NCBI GenBank assembly: GCA_026398615.1
Contig: JAPLSN010000020.1
Span: forward strand, 1-57,290
Source: Spirochaetota bacterium
Lineage (GTDB): Bacteria; Spirochaetota; Spirochaetia; Treponematales; UBA12059
Length of the DNA stretch: 57,290 nucleotides
Direction: 5' to 3'
A program made the translations under genes and the position numbers. Of the stretch, positions 43,503 through 52,309 are shown piece by piece; the stretch's first letter is position 1; every line of letters begins with the position of its first letter. A model generated the notes under the pieces. The model was not told where the DNA came from and searched no databases. It saw only the letters and a list, made by a program, of their open reading frames with translations.

Positions 43503-45023
43503 ATGAATACTCCCATTCTCGAGATGAAAAACATTACAAAAACCTTCCCCGGCGTCAAGGCATTGAGCGAGGTCAGCTTCAGCGTCGCAAAGGGCGAGAT
43601 CCACTGCCTGGTCGGAGAGAACGGGGCGGGGAAATCCACCCTGATGAAGGTGCTGAGCGGAGTATACCCGCATGGCGTCTACACGGGCGATATCCTCTTC
43701 GACGGCAAGGTACAGCAATTCCGCGGCATTGCCGACAGTGAAAAAGCCGGCATCGCCATCATCTACCAGGAACTCGCCCTGGTCCCCGAGATGACGGTCT
43801 TTGAAAACATACTTCTCGGCAATGAGATCCGGAAGGGTCTCTCGATAGATTGGAACAAGACGATCCAGCGCGCCACGGAAATGCTGAAAAAGGTCCGGCT
43901 CGACGTCAATCCGACGACAAAGATCAGGGATCTCAGCGTCGGGCGTCAGCAGCTGGTGGAGATCGCCAAGGCCCTCAGCAAGGAAGTAAAACTCCTGATC
44001 CTGGACGAACCCACGGCCGCCCTCAACGAGGACGATTGCGAAAACCTGCTGGAACTCCTCAGGCACCTCAGGAAAGAAGGGGTAACCTGCATTCTCATCT
44101 CGCACAAGCTCAAGGAAGTCATAAAGGTCGCCGATACGGTTACGGTCCTCCGCGACGGTCAGACCATCTGCACCCTGGATGCCCGCACGGGCGAGGTGTC
44201 GGAGAATATCCTCATAAAACACATGGTAGGAAGGGAAATCGACAACATCTATCCGGAGAGAAAAGAGCGAAAAATCGGGGAAGTGGTGCTCGAGGCGCGG
44301 AACTGGAACGCCTATGATCCAAAGCTCGGAAGGACCCTCCTCAAGGATGTCAGCTTCACCCTGAAAAAAGGCGAGATCGTCGGCTTTGCCGGCCTCATGG
44401 GTTCAGGCCGGACGGAACTAGCCAAAAGCATATTCGGGAATCCGGATGGCTATGAGATAAGCGGCGAACTCTATTTCAAGAACGGGGAAATGCACTTCAG
44501 ACAACCCAGGGACGCCATCGACGCCGGTATCGCCTATGCCACCGAAGACAGGAAGGGCAACGGCCTCATCCTCATCCAGGACGTCAAGCAGAACATCACG
44601 CTTGCCAATCTCAATGCCATCGCGAAACGCGGAACGATCGACAACAACGCCGAGGTCAAGGTCGCCACGGAATACCGGGACGCCCTCAGCATCAAGACGC
44701 CGAGCATCGAACAGAAGGTGGTAAACCTCTCCGGAGGCAACCAGCAGAAGGTCTCCGTCGCAAAATGGCTCTTCGTAAAACCGGAGGTCCTCATCCTGGA
44801 TGAACCCACGCGCGGCATCGACGTAGGCGCCAAATACGAGATTTATTCCATCATGAACAAACTGGTCGAGCAGGGCATGAGCATCATCATGATATCCTCG
44901 GAACTGTCCGAGGTCCTGGGGATGAGCGACAGGGTATATATCGTCTCTTCCGGGAAAATAACCGGCGAGTTGCCGATAGCCGAGGCGACTCAGGAAAAAA
45001 TCATGCAGCTGGCCACAAGTTAG
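43503..45023 (+). CDS. mmsA: Multiple-monosaccharide ABC transporter, ATP-binding protein
   Basis: The protein has 506 residues, the usual double-ATPase length. GGAGG lies 10 bases before ATG 43503; an upstream in-frame ATG at 43464 is less likely. Domain 1 has Walker A GENGAGKST, signature LSVGRQQLVEIAKAL and Walker B LLILDEPTAAL. Domain 2 has the family's degenerate Walker A GLMGSGRTELAK, signature LSGGNQQKVSVAKWL and LILDEPTRGIDVGAKYEIY. The long spacing between domains and the EDRKGNGLILIQDVKQN stretch are typical of MmsA/GguA. It energises the importer at the cytoplasmic face. Confidence 0.92.
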   Translation: MNTPILEMKNITKTFPGVKALSEVSFSVAKGEIHCLVGENGAGKSTLMKVLSGVYPHGVYTGDILFDGKVQQFRGIADSEKAGIAIIYQELALVPEMTVFENILLGNEIRKGLSIDWNKTIQRATEMLKKVRLDVNPTTKIRDLSVGRQQLVEIAKALSKEVKLLILDEPTAALNEDDCENLLELLRHLRKEGVTCILISHKLKEVIKVADTVTVLRDGQTICTLDARTGEVSENILIKHMVGREIDNIYPERKERKIGEVVLEARNWNAYDPKLGRTLLKDVSFTLKKGEIVGFAGLMGSGRTELAKSIFGNPDGYEISGELYFKNGEMHFRQPRDAIDAGIAYATEDRKGNGLILIQDVKQNITLANLNAIAKRGTIDNNAEVKVATEYRDALSIKTPSIEQKVVNLSGGNQQKVSVAKWLFVKPEVLILDEPTRGIDVGAKYEIYSIMNKLVEQGMSIIMISSELSEVLGMSDRVYIVSSGKITGELPIAEATQEKIMQLATS

Positions 45024-45037
45024 GGGAGGACGGAAAG

Positions 45038-46222
45038 ATGACCATAAGGGATCTTCAAAAGGCCGCGCGGCAAAACGTCCGCGATTACGGCATGTACATC
45101 GCGCTTGTCGTCATCATGGCGATATTCACCTTCACGACGAATGGAGTCTTCATCTCGTCGAGAAATATCGCCAATCTCCTCAACCAGACCGGTTATATCG
45201 CCGTGCTGGCTGTCGGAATGACCTTTGTCATCGTGATACGGCACATAGACCTCTCGGTCGGCTTCCTGGCCGGCTTCCTGGGCGCCATAGCGGCCATCGC
45301 CATGGCAAGCTGGCATCTGCCGGTCTATCTGGTCCTGCCTCTCGTCCTGGTGCTGGGAATCATCGCCGGCCTGATAACGGCCTATCCGGTGGCGCGCCTG
45401 GGAATACCATCCTTCGTCGCTTCCCTGGCGGGCTGGCTCATCTATCGCGGCGCCCTTATCCTGGTGACATCCAAGACCGGCACCATCATCATTTCGGACA
45501 AGCTGTTCAACGACATCGGCAACGGCAACATACCCGATCTCCTCGCGAGCGAGGTCTTCCTGCCCGGCCTGCACAAACTGACCCTGCTCCTGGGCGCGAT
45601 AGCGATCGTCCTGTTCGTTTTCGGCCAGATTCGCGGACGAAAAAGCAAGCAGGCCTATAATTTCGAGGTTCTGCCCGCCGACATGTTCGTTCTCAAGCTG
45701 GTTCTGCTTTCCATCGTCATGGGGCTCATCACCTGGGTGCTCGCCGGATACAACGGACTTTCCTGGACGGTGGTCATCGTCCTGGTCATCGTGGGCGCAT
45801 ACGACTATATCGCCGGGCAGACCGTGCTCGGACGGCACATCTACGCCGTCGGCGGCAATCCCGAAGCGGCCGAGCTCTCCGGCATCAGCGTAAAAAAAAT
45901 CACATACATCGTTTTTGGCTCCATGGGATTCCTGACTGCCTTGTCCGGCGTCCTTTTCACGTCCCGTCTCCAATCGGCCACCCCGACGGCAGGCACCCTG
46001 TTCGAACTTGACGCGATAGCGGCCGCCTACATCGGCGGTGTTTCCGCGGCGGGCGGCGTGGGGAAGATCACGGGTTCACTTCTGGGGGCCATCGTGTACA
46101 TGTCCCTCATGAACGGCATGAACCTGCTGGGAACCGATATTTCCCTGCAGTACGTGATCAGGGGCCTGGTCCTGGTGGGCGCCGTCGTGTTCGACGTTAC
46201 CACTCGCAGGACCAAGAGATAG
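45038..46222 (+). CDS. mmsB: Multiple-monosaccharide ABC transporter, permease
   Basis: The protein has 394 residues. GGGAGG precedes the ATG, 14 bp after mmsA. There are about ten transmembrane helices. BPD_transp_2-family hallmarks are IRHIDLSVGFLAGFLGAIAA, LGIPSFVASLAGWLIYRGAL and YAVGGNPEAAELSGI, with the closing block TAGTLFELDAIAAAYIGGVS and IVYMSLMNGMNLLGT. The extended central region (LPGLHKLTLLLGAIAIVLFV and following) distinguishes MmsB/GguB from shorter RbsC-type permeases. It forms the inner-membrane channel with MmsA. A 7-bp-stem hairpin follows. Confidence 0.92.
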   Translation: MTIRDLQKAARQNVRDYGMYIALVVIMAIFTFTTNGVFISSRNIANLLNQTGYIAVLAVGMTFVIVIRHIDLSVGFLAGFLGAIAAIAMASWHLPVYLVLPLVLVLGIIAGLITAYPVARLGIPSFVASLAGWLIYRGALILVTSKTGTIIISDKLFNDIGNGNIPDLLASEVFLPGLHKLTLLLGAIAIVLFVFGQIRGRKSKQAYNFEVLPADMFVLKLVLLSIVMGLITWVLAGYNGLSWTVVIVLVIVGAYDYIAGQTVLGRHIYAVGGNPEAAELSGISVKKITYIVFGSMGFLTALSGVLFTSRLQSATPTAGTLFELDAIAAAYIGGVSAAGGVGKITGSLLGAIVYMSLMNGMNLLGTDISLQYVIRGLVLVGAVVFDVTTRRTKR

Positions 46223-46327
46223 CAGAGGATTTCCGGTCCACGGGCTCGCACCCGCGGGCCGGTGCGATGTGCATGGACTGGATGGTGCGAAGGTCTACGT
46301 GGTCTCCGCGGATGGTACAGCGGTTAA
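46223..46327. other. Short gene-free flank before the IS element
   Basis: Apart from the hairpin after mmsB, this 105-bp stretch has no gene. One frame reads LDGAKVYVVSADGTAVNP up to the IS end, which looks protein-like, but its context is destroyed by the element, so I do not call it. Confidence 0.4.
46246..46267 (+). terminator. Hairpin after mmsB
   Basis: TCGCACC (46246-46252) and GGTGCGA (46261-46267) form a 7-bp stem with a loop of 8 bases, 24 bp after the mmsB stop. There is no U-run, so termination would be weak or Rho-dependent. Confidence 0.4.
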
Positions 46328-48008
46328 CCCGCATTTCTCACCCACCGGCGAGGGTGATGGTATCTCAGGCATTTCTTCGAGCGTCTTCGCGAGAGAACGA
46401 CGGCCACGCTTGTGAAACTACCAGGTTTTGTCATTTCCAATCGCAGAGTATTGCAGATACGACCCGTTTTCATACCCAGGGTGCAGCGACAGAAAAACCT
46501 CCGGCCAAAGGGACGATGGGATAACTTGGACTGTTTGCGGCATGACTGAATCAGGTCAACAATCGTTCCCTGATTCCGAGCCAGGTATTCCAATACGGGA
46601 GAGCTTCGGGGACATGGATAACGATCCGGCGCATGCTTGCCGATACCTGCGTGGCCACTTTGAGGAACTTTGTCCGAATCGTCGAAGCTTGCAGCGTCGC
46701 CAACAATGGATCATCGGCATTTTGATTTCCGAGAAAGACGGTGAAGAGAAGGGCGAACGTCGAAAACCACAGACGGAGCTGACCAGCCCGGATCGCATGC
46801 GATGAAAGGCGGTCGGCAAACATGAACAGCTTTCGCTCCTTGATCCTGTTCTCCATGTTGCCACGCGCACAATAGAGATTCTCGTACAACTCGCGCGTTT
46901 CCCAGGACGTGCGATCGAGATTCGTGACGATGAAGCGCGGGTTTGAGCCATCCGGAAGATGCTCTGCCTTCGCGACGACTCGGCGGGCATTGTTCCAGGT
47001 TTCCTGCGTCTTGTATCTGATGTCCCGGAATATCCGTTGGGCTTCTCCGGTTTGATCGCATGAGCGCCCGGTTTCCCGTATTGAACCGTTCACGGCGCGA
47101 ATGAGCCTTTTTTCTTCTGCAGGCCAATGACATAGAAGGCATTTTCCTCGCTCTCGCACCAGTCGGGAATATCGGGACGGTTGAATCCCGAATCTCCGCG
47201 GAGAATGATCCTCGTTCTTTTCCAGTGCTTCCGCAGTTCGCCCATGATCTCCTTGAGCGCAGGAACGACACCCCCGGCCTGATCGATGTCGGCAGTACGC
47301 AGCTCTGCCCACAGGGGGAACCCGCCGACGAACATGTACAGCGGCAGACAGCAGTATTCATCGCAATACCCAAGGAAATAGCGGCCCTCCTGATTTACGT
47401 GCAGCGGGTCATCAGTTGAGGCGACACCGACTATGATTTCTGTCGGTCCTTTCCGGCCAAGGGAGAGCTCTCGATAAACAGTCTTACCAGCAAGTCCCGC
47501 AGTACCTGATATTCTTGTACCGGTTTCTAGGTATTTCGATCGTGTCGCCGAGCTCCAGGCGATTGAGCGTGATCTTCACGGCAAGTCCTTGATCATCGGG
47601 AACCTTATCGCATGCTGTGGCGAGAAGCGGATCGAAACGCAATTCGTCGTGATCGTTGATGTCTTCATACCCCCGGCAAAGACCGAAGATACGTTGGGAA
47701 AGAATAGTTCGCAGATCGTGCGGGATGAGCTTGGGATTCCTGAGATCAGAACAGGCCTTCTTCATGCGGGATATTCTTCTGTATTACCTTTCGACAATTG
47801 AGAGCAACACGAGTCCCGCGTCGGACGAAAGCGCCTCTCCATCCTTTTTGACGATGACTGTCTTGCTTTCGATCCCTTGCAGCTCGAACTCGGATTGGAT
47901 ACACTGCGTTTTCACGGGAGGTTCTCCTTTCTGCGTGCATCTTGTTTCTGCAAAAACAGGTATGCACGATTTTGGGGACCTCTTGTGATTTATTGTGAGA
48001 AATGCGGG
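46328..48008 (-). mobile_element. Decayed IS1380-family insertion sequence with 13-bp terminal inverted repeats
   Basis: The perfect inverted repeats CCCGCATTTCTCA (46328-46340) and TGAGAAATGCGGG (47996-48008) bound a 1681-bp element, the usual length of IS1380-family members. It contains one degraded transposase on the minus strand. The flanks are TTAA on the left and CTAG on the right. Both fit a palindromic YTAR target but are not identical, so no intact target duplication is seen. The element separates the monosaccharide and oligopeptide transport operons. Confidence 0.8.
46551..47915 (-). pseudogene. IS1380-family transposase (frameshifted, with nonsense codon)
   Basis: It starts with GTG at 47915, with AAGGAG upstream. 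An in-frame TAA at 47784-47786 interrupts the N-terminal part. The IS1380-typical LSQRIFGLCRGYEDINDHDE and RFDPLLATACDKVP follow. The frame shifts near 47490, where STDDPLHVNQEGRYFLGY and LRGDSGFNRPDIPDWCE continue, and shifts back near 47095. The C-terminal part (RVVAKAEHLPDGSNPRFIVT, LYCARGNMENRIKERKLFMF, RAGQLRLWFS) is complete to 46551. The DDE residues of the second and third blocks persist (GDSGF, GNMENRIKE). In the first block, VGVASTDD replaces the usual LDLDATDD. It is inactive as written. Confidence 0.85.
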
Positions 48009-48142
48009 CTAGTCATGATGAAGTGACCGCGCCCTTCGTATGTAGCTCTACGCTACCTTCTCCCGATCATAGCGCAACCTACGCGTCTACGTTCGGGGCG
48101 TCATTTCATCATGTCTGGTTACAACTTTTCAGGGAATTTAGG

Positions 48143-48171
48143 TTGACAGTAGACATGTTGGTGCAGATAAT
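48143..48171 (+). promoter_or_regulatory. Promoter of the oligopeptide transport operon
   Basis: Consensus TTGACA (48143-48148) and GATAAT (48166-48171) are separated by 17 bp. The predicted start near 48178 gives a leader of about 29 bases with GGAG before the ATG at 48207. It lies between the IS end and oppB. Confidence 0.65.
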
Positions 48172-48206
48172 AATTGCCATTCTGAGCAGAAAACGATGGA
48201 GTTGCA

Positions 48207-49124
48207 ATGATCTGGTATATCGCCAAGCGTATTGCCTCCATGTTCGCGACCCTTTTCGTCGTGGTCCTGCTTACCTTCTTGCTCATGCACTCCATTCCCG
48301 GCGGTCCCTTCACCGCCGAGCGCAGGCTTCCGGAGTCTGTAGAAAGAGCTCTCGTCAAGAAATACAAGCTCGACGCGCCACTTCACGTCCAGTTCTTCGA
48401 CTATGTAAAAGGCCTTCTCGTATTCGATCTTGGTCCATCCTTCAAATATGAAGGAAGATCAGTCAATGAGTTCATAACCGAGGGCTTCCCTCTTTCCAGC
48501 AGGCTCGGACTCATGTCCATCGTGTTCACCCTGTTCCTGGCGCTTCCCCTGGGGAGCATTTCCGCCATCAAGAGCGGTAAATGGCAGGATATATTGATCA
48601 TGTTTCTAGCGACGATGGGAATTACCATCCCGTCGTTCGTCATCGCGACCGGTCTTATGTACGTGTTCTCGTTCCGCTTGGGATGGTTCCCTGTTTTCGG
48701 CGTAAGCAGCGTCAAGGGCTACATCCTGCCCATGATAGCCTTGAGTGGATACTCCCTGGCGTTCATCACGCGCCTCATGCGGAGCAGTCTCCTCGAGGTC
48801 ATGGGCCAGGACTACATACGGACGGCCCGCGCCAAGGGTCTCTCGGAAACCGGGATAGTGCTGAAGCACGCCTTGCGGAATGCACTCATCCCCGTGGTGA
48901 CCATCCTGGGGCCGACGCTCGCGTCGCTCCTGACCGGCTCCTTCGTCATAGAGAAGATATTCGCGCTACCGGGCATGGGTATTCACTTCGTCACGAGCAT
49001 AGCCAACCGGGATTATACGGCCATCATGGGCATCACCATCTTCTACGCGACCATCCTTGTCGCCATGGTTTTCATCGTGGATATTTTTTATGTGATGATA
49101 GATCCGCGAATAAAGCTGCAGTAG
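48207..49124 (+). CDS. oppB: Oligopeptide ABC transporter permease (OppB/DppB type)
   Basis: The protein has 305 residues, the usual length. Six transmembrane helices are predicted, the first at RIASMFATLFVVVLLTFLLM. MHSIPGGPF and the EAA loop region RTARAKGLSETGIVLKHALR are typical, and FVIEKIFALPGMGIHFV closes the conserved block. It is one half of the inner-membrane channel for peptides. It is the first gene of the operon and lies 35 bp after the promoter's -10 box. Confidence 0.92.
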   Translation: MIWYIAKRIASMFATLFVVVLLTFLLMHSIPGGPFTAERRLPESVERALVKKYKLDAPLHVQFFDYVKGLLVFDLGPSFKYEGRSVNEFITEGFPLSSRLGLMSIVFTLFLALPLGSISAIKSGKWQDILIMFLATMGITIPSFVIATGLMYVFSFRLGWFPVFGVSSVKGYILPMIALSGYSLAFITRLMRSSLLEVMGQDYIRTARAKGLSETGIVLKHALRNALIPVVTILGPTLASLLTGSFVIEKIFALPGMGIHFVTSIANRDYTAIMGITIFYATILVAMVFIVDIFYVMIDPRIKLQ

Positions 49125-49126
49125 AA

Positions 49127-50308
49127 ATGGAACAAGCCATGGAAATAACAGCCGTTCCCTGGGACAAGATCGATATCGAAAAAGAAACGATGGAAACGAT
49201 CGCCGGCGAGCAGAGAAGTTTTGCCCAGGACGTCTGGTACCGGTTCAAGAAGCGCCCCAGCGCCGTGGCCGGTTTCTGCGTCGTCATCCTGCTCGTGCTT
49301 TTTGCCGTATTCGGGCCACTCCTGTCGAGGCATACCTACTTCGAACAGAACCTGGCTTTCGTCAATATCCCGCCTTTCTTGAAGGTCTGGAAGATCGAGG
49401 GCGCAGGGACTCCCGGCAGCGCGTACATAACGCAGAACCTGAAGCTCGTAGAAGTTTCCAAGGACGGTAGGCTCGTCGCCCCGATACCGTTCGTGCGGGA
49501 AGATATCTCGAAGAAGCGGATACTGTTCGATTATTCGGGAACCGTGGTAGCCATAGACTATTCCGACAGGGCGCAAGGCCTTCGACTCGTAGGGACCGAC
49601 GGCTCCGCTTTCCTGACGAAGAAGGTCTGGAACGGTACATACCTCCTGGGTACCGATTCGCTCGGGCGTGACATGCTTACGAGGCTCATGTTCGGCGCGA
49701 GGATATCCCTGACTGTCGCTTTCATCGCGGCGTTCATCAACCTCATCATCGGAATACTGTACGGTGGAATCTCCGGGTACCTGGGCGGTAACGTCGACAA
49801 TGCGATGATGCGCGTCGTCGACGTCATCAGCACCATACCGCTGACTCTCTACGTGATACTCATCATGGTCATCCTGGATTCCGGCTTCCTGAGCATCATC
49901 GTCGCGTTGAGCTCCGTGTACTGGGTGAGCATGGCCAGGGTTGTCCGGGGCCAGATAATGGCGCTCAAGGAGCAGGAGTTCGTACTCGCCGCCAGGACCA
50001 TAGGCACATCGCCCATGGGCATCGTGATGCGGCACCTCATACCCAATTCTCTGGGACCCATCATCGTCACCGCGACGATGCTCATACCGACCGCCATCTT
50101 CGTCGAGTCGTTCATGAGCTTCATCGGGCTCGGGGTGTCCGCTCCCATGGCCAGCTGGGGGACAATGTGCAACGATGCGCTTGAGACTATGAAGAGCACG
50201 CCGCATCAGCTCTTCGCGCCGGCCTTCGCGATCTGCCTCACGATGTTCTCGTTCAATTTCATAGGCGATGGGTTGAGAGACGCCCTCGACCCCAAATTAA
50301 GAAAGTAG
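49127..50308 (+). CDS. oppC: Oligopeptide ABC transporter permease (OppC/DppC type)
   Basis: The protein has 393 residues from ATG at 49127, 2 bp after oppB. An in-frame ATG at 49139 is also possible; neither has a strong ribosome-binding site, which suggests coupled translation. OppC_N helix 1 is GFCVVILLVLFAVFGPLLSR. An inserted periplasmic loop of about 110 residues (about 70-180) follows before LGTDSLGRDMLTRLMFGARI, and then come five helices. The EAA loop is LAARTIGTSPMGIVMRHLIP, and the C-terminus has FNFIGDGLRDALDPKLRK. It pairs with OppB. The long loop makes it larger than DppC (about 300). Confidence 0.92.
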   Translation: MEQAMEITAVPWDKIDIEKETMETIAGEQRSFAQDVWYRFKKRPSAVAGFCVVILLVLFAVFGPLLSRHTYFEQNLAFVNIPPFLKVWKIEGAGTPGSAYITQNLKLVEVSKDGRLVAPIPFVREDISKKRILFDYSGTVVAIDYSDRAQGLRLVGTDGSAFLTKKVWNGTYLLGTDSLGRDMLTRLMFGARISLTVAFIAAFINLIIGILYGGISGYLGGNVDNAMMRVVDVISTIPLTLYVILIMVILDSGFLSIIVALSSVYWVSMARVVRGQIMALKEQEFVLAARTIGTSPMGIVMRHLIPNSLGPIIVTATMLIPTAIFVESFMSFIGLGVSAPMASWGTMCNDALETMKSTPHQLFAPAFAICLTMFSFNFIGDGLRDALDPKLRK

Positions 50309-50320
50309 CGGGAGAAACGC

Positions 50321-51340
50321 ATGGCTGGTCTTCTTGAAGTCAAGAACCTGACGACGAGCTTCTTCACGCAGAACGGCGAAGTCAAAGCCGTTCGGGATAT
50401 ATCGTTTTCACTCGATCAAGGAGAGGTGCTCGGGATAGTCGGAGAGTCGGGCTCTGGCAAGAGCGTTACCTTTCTGTCCATCCTGGGCTTGCTTGCTGAT
50501 TCCGGACGCGTCAAGGGCGGCCAAGCACTCTTCAACGGCAAGGATCTCATAGGCGCGGGCAAGAGCGAACTCCGTAAGATCAGGGGTAACGATATTTCTA
50601 TGATATTCCAGGATCCCATGTCTTCCCTGAACCCGCTGAAGCTGATAGGCGCGCAGGTCGCCGAGTCGCTCGAGATACACACGAACCTGGGCCGCGCCGA
50701 AATACGGCGGAAGGCGATCATGATGCTCGAGCGGGTGCGCATACCGGAGGCGGCGAAGCGCTACAACTCGTATCCTCACGAGTTCTCCGGAGGAATGCGG
50801 CAGCGCGTCATGATAGCCATGTCCCTCATCTGTAACCCGTCGCTCGTCATAGCCGATGAGCCGACCACCGCCTTGGACGTCACCATCCAGGATCAGATAC
50901 TCAAGCTGCTGCGCGAGCTCAGGCGCGACATGCAGAGTGCCATAGTATTCATAAGCCACGACCTGTCCGTCATCGCGGGCATGTGCCAAAGGGTCATTGT
51001 CATGTACGGCGGTATGATCATGGAGGAGGCGAGCATCGAGGAACTATTCGAAACCCCCGCCCATCCGTACACCATGGGCCTCCTTCGCTCCATACCGGTC
51101 ATCGATCAGGACAAGGACTCGATGCTCGAGCCCATCCCCGGCTCGCCCCCCGACATGCTCGCACCACCGGCCGGCTGCCCTTTCGTCGTGCGATGCGTCC
51201 ACGCGCGTTCTATCTGCCGCGAATCGGTGCCGCCTTACAATACCGTCTCTGAAACCCATCGCTCCAGGTGCTGGCTCTGGTCGAGCGACGCGCCCGTTTC
51301 GGGCAACATATTCAAGGAAAGGGGTGTCGCCCGTGCTTGA
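50321..51340 (+). CDS. oppD: Oligopeptide ABC transporter ATP-binding protein (OppD/DppD type)
   Basis: The protein has 339 residues. GGAG precedes the ATG. Walker A is GESGSGKS, signature [15 protein letters not shown], Walker [15 protein letters not shown] and switch His [11 protein letters not shown]. The C-terminal oligopeptide domain ([20 protein letters not shown] and following Cys residues) probably ligates a 4Fe-4S cluster, as in DppD. It hydrolyses ATP at the cytoplasmic side. It overlaps the following gene by 17 bp. Confidence 0.93.
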   Translation: MAGLLEVKNLTTSFFTQNGEVKAVRDISFSLDQGEVLGIVGESGSGKSVTFLSILGLLADSGRVKGGQALFNGKDLIGAGKSELRKIRGNDISMIFQDPMSSLNPLKLIGAQVAESLEIHTNLGRAEIRRKAIMMLERVRIPEAAKRYNSYPHEFSGGMRQRVMIAMSLICNPSLVIADEPTTALDVTIQDQILKLLRELRRDMQSAIVFISHDLSVIAGMCQRVIVMYGGMIMEEASIEELFETPAHPYTMGLLRSIPVIDQDKDSMLEPIPGSPPDMLAPPAGCPFVVRCVHARSICRESVPPYNTVSETHRSRCWLWSSDAPVSGNIFKERGVARA

Positions 51341-52283
51341 GGTCCGCGATCTGGTCAAGCGCTTTCCCGTAAGGGGGCCGGGCCGCAAGGTTGTCCACGC
51401 GGTTGAAGGCGTGAGTTTTTCCATGCCGCAGGGCGAGACGCTCGGGCTCGTCGGGGAGTCGGGCTGCGGCAAGTCGACGGTGGCCCGTAGCGTCATGCGC
51501 ATATACGAACCGACCTCCGGTTCCATATTGCTCGACGGCGAGGACATCACCCGTATGGGCGAGCGGGAACTCAAGCCCAGGCGGAAGAAGATACAGATGA
51601 TTTTCCAGGACCCGTACGCGTCGCTCAACGCGCGCATGAAGGTCCGGGACATCGTCGCGGAGCCCCTGCTCGCGCACCGGGTTTTCGAGAGCCAAGCCGG
51701 GATAACCGAGGCCGTTCGCGCGATGCTCGAGCACGTTGGGCTCGGTCGACAGCACATGAATAGATATCCGCACGAATTCTCCGGCGGTCAGAGGCAGAGG
51801 ATAGGAATTGCGCGCGCCCTCATACTGAACCCCAAGGTGCTCATATGCGACGAGCCCATATCAGCCCTCGACGTATCCATACAGGCACAGGTCGTCAATC
51901 TGCTCAAATCGATACAGAGAGAGAATGGCATATCGTACCTGTTCATTGCTCACGACTTGGCCATGGTTCGTTACATGTCGCACTCCGTCGGCGTCATGTA
52001 CCTCGGGCGCATCGTAGAGAAGTGCGAAAGCGCCGAGATATATTGGCGGCCTTTGCATCCATACACGAAAGGGCTTCTCGATTCCATCCCGTCTCCGAAG
52101 CCGCCCAGACCCGGCTTTGAGAAAGGCGCGTCGATCGAGGGAGACATCCCCAGTCCAATTTCCCCACCTCCGGGCTGCGCCTTCCATACGAGGTGCCGCT
52201 ACGTAAAAGCCGAATGCAGGGAAACGATCCCGGTGCTGAAGATGGTTGAAGCGGGGCATGAGGTGGCTTGCCACCTGTTTTGA
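51324..52283 (+). CDS. oppF: Oligopeptide ABC transporter ATP-binding protein (OppF/DppF type)
   Basis: The protein has 319 residues from GTG at 51324, with AAGGA just upstream; GTG at 51333 is a possible alternative. Walker A is GESGCGKS, signature FSGGQRQRIGIARAL, Walker B VLICDEPISALD and switch His FIAHDLAMVRYM. The oligopeptide C-terminal block has SPPPGCAFHTRC and CRETIP. It forms the second ATPase half with OppD. The gene lies 26 bp before the binding-protein gene. Confidence 0.93.
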   Translation: MSPVLEVRDLVKRFPVRGPGRKVVHAVEGVSFSMPQGETLGLVGESGCGKSTVARSVMRIYEPTSGSILLDGEDITRMGERELKPRRKKIQMIFQDPYASLNARMKVRDIVAEPLLAHRVFESQAGITEAVRAMLEHVGLGRQHMNRYPHEFSGGQRQRIGIARALILNPKVLICDEPISALDVSIQAQVVNLLKSIQRENGISYLFIAHDLAMVRYMSHSVGVMYLGRIVEKCESAEIYWRPLHPYTKGLLDSIPSPKPPRPGFEKGASIEGDIPSPISPPPGCAFHTRCRYVKAECRETIPVLKMVEAGHEVACHLF

Positions 52284-52309
52284 GTGCATATCCAAGTTAA
52301 GGAGGATAT

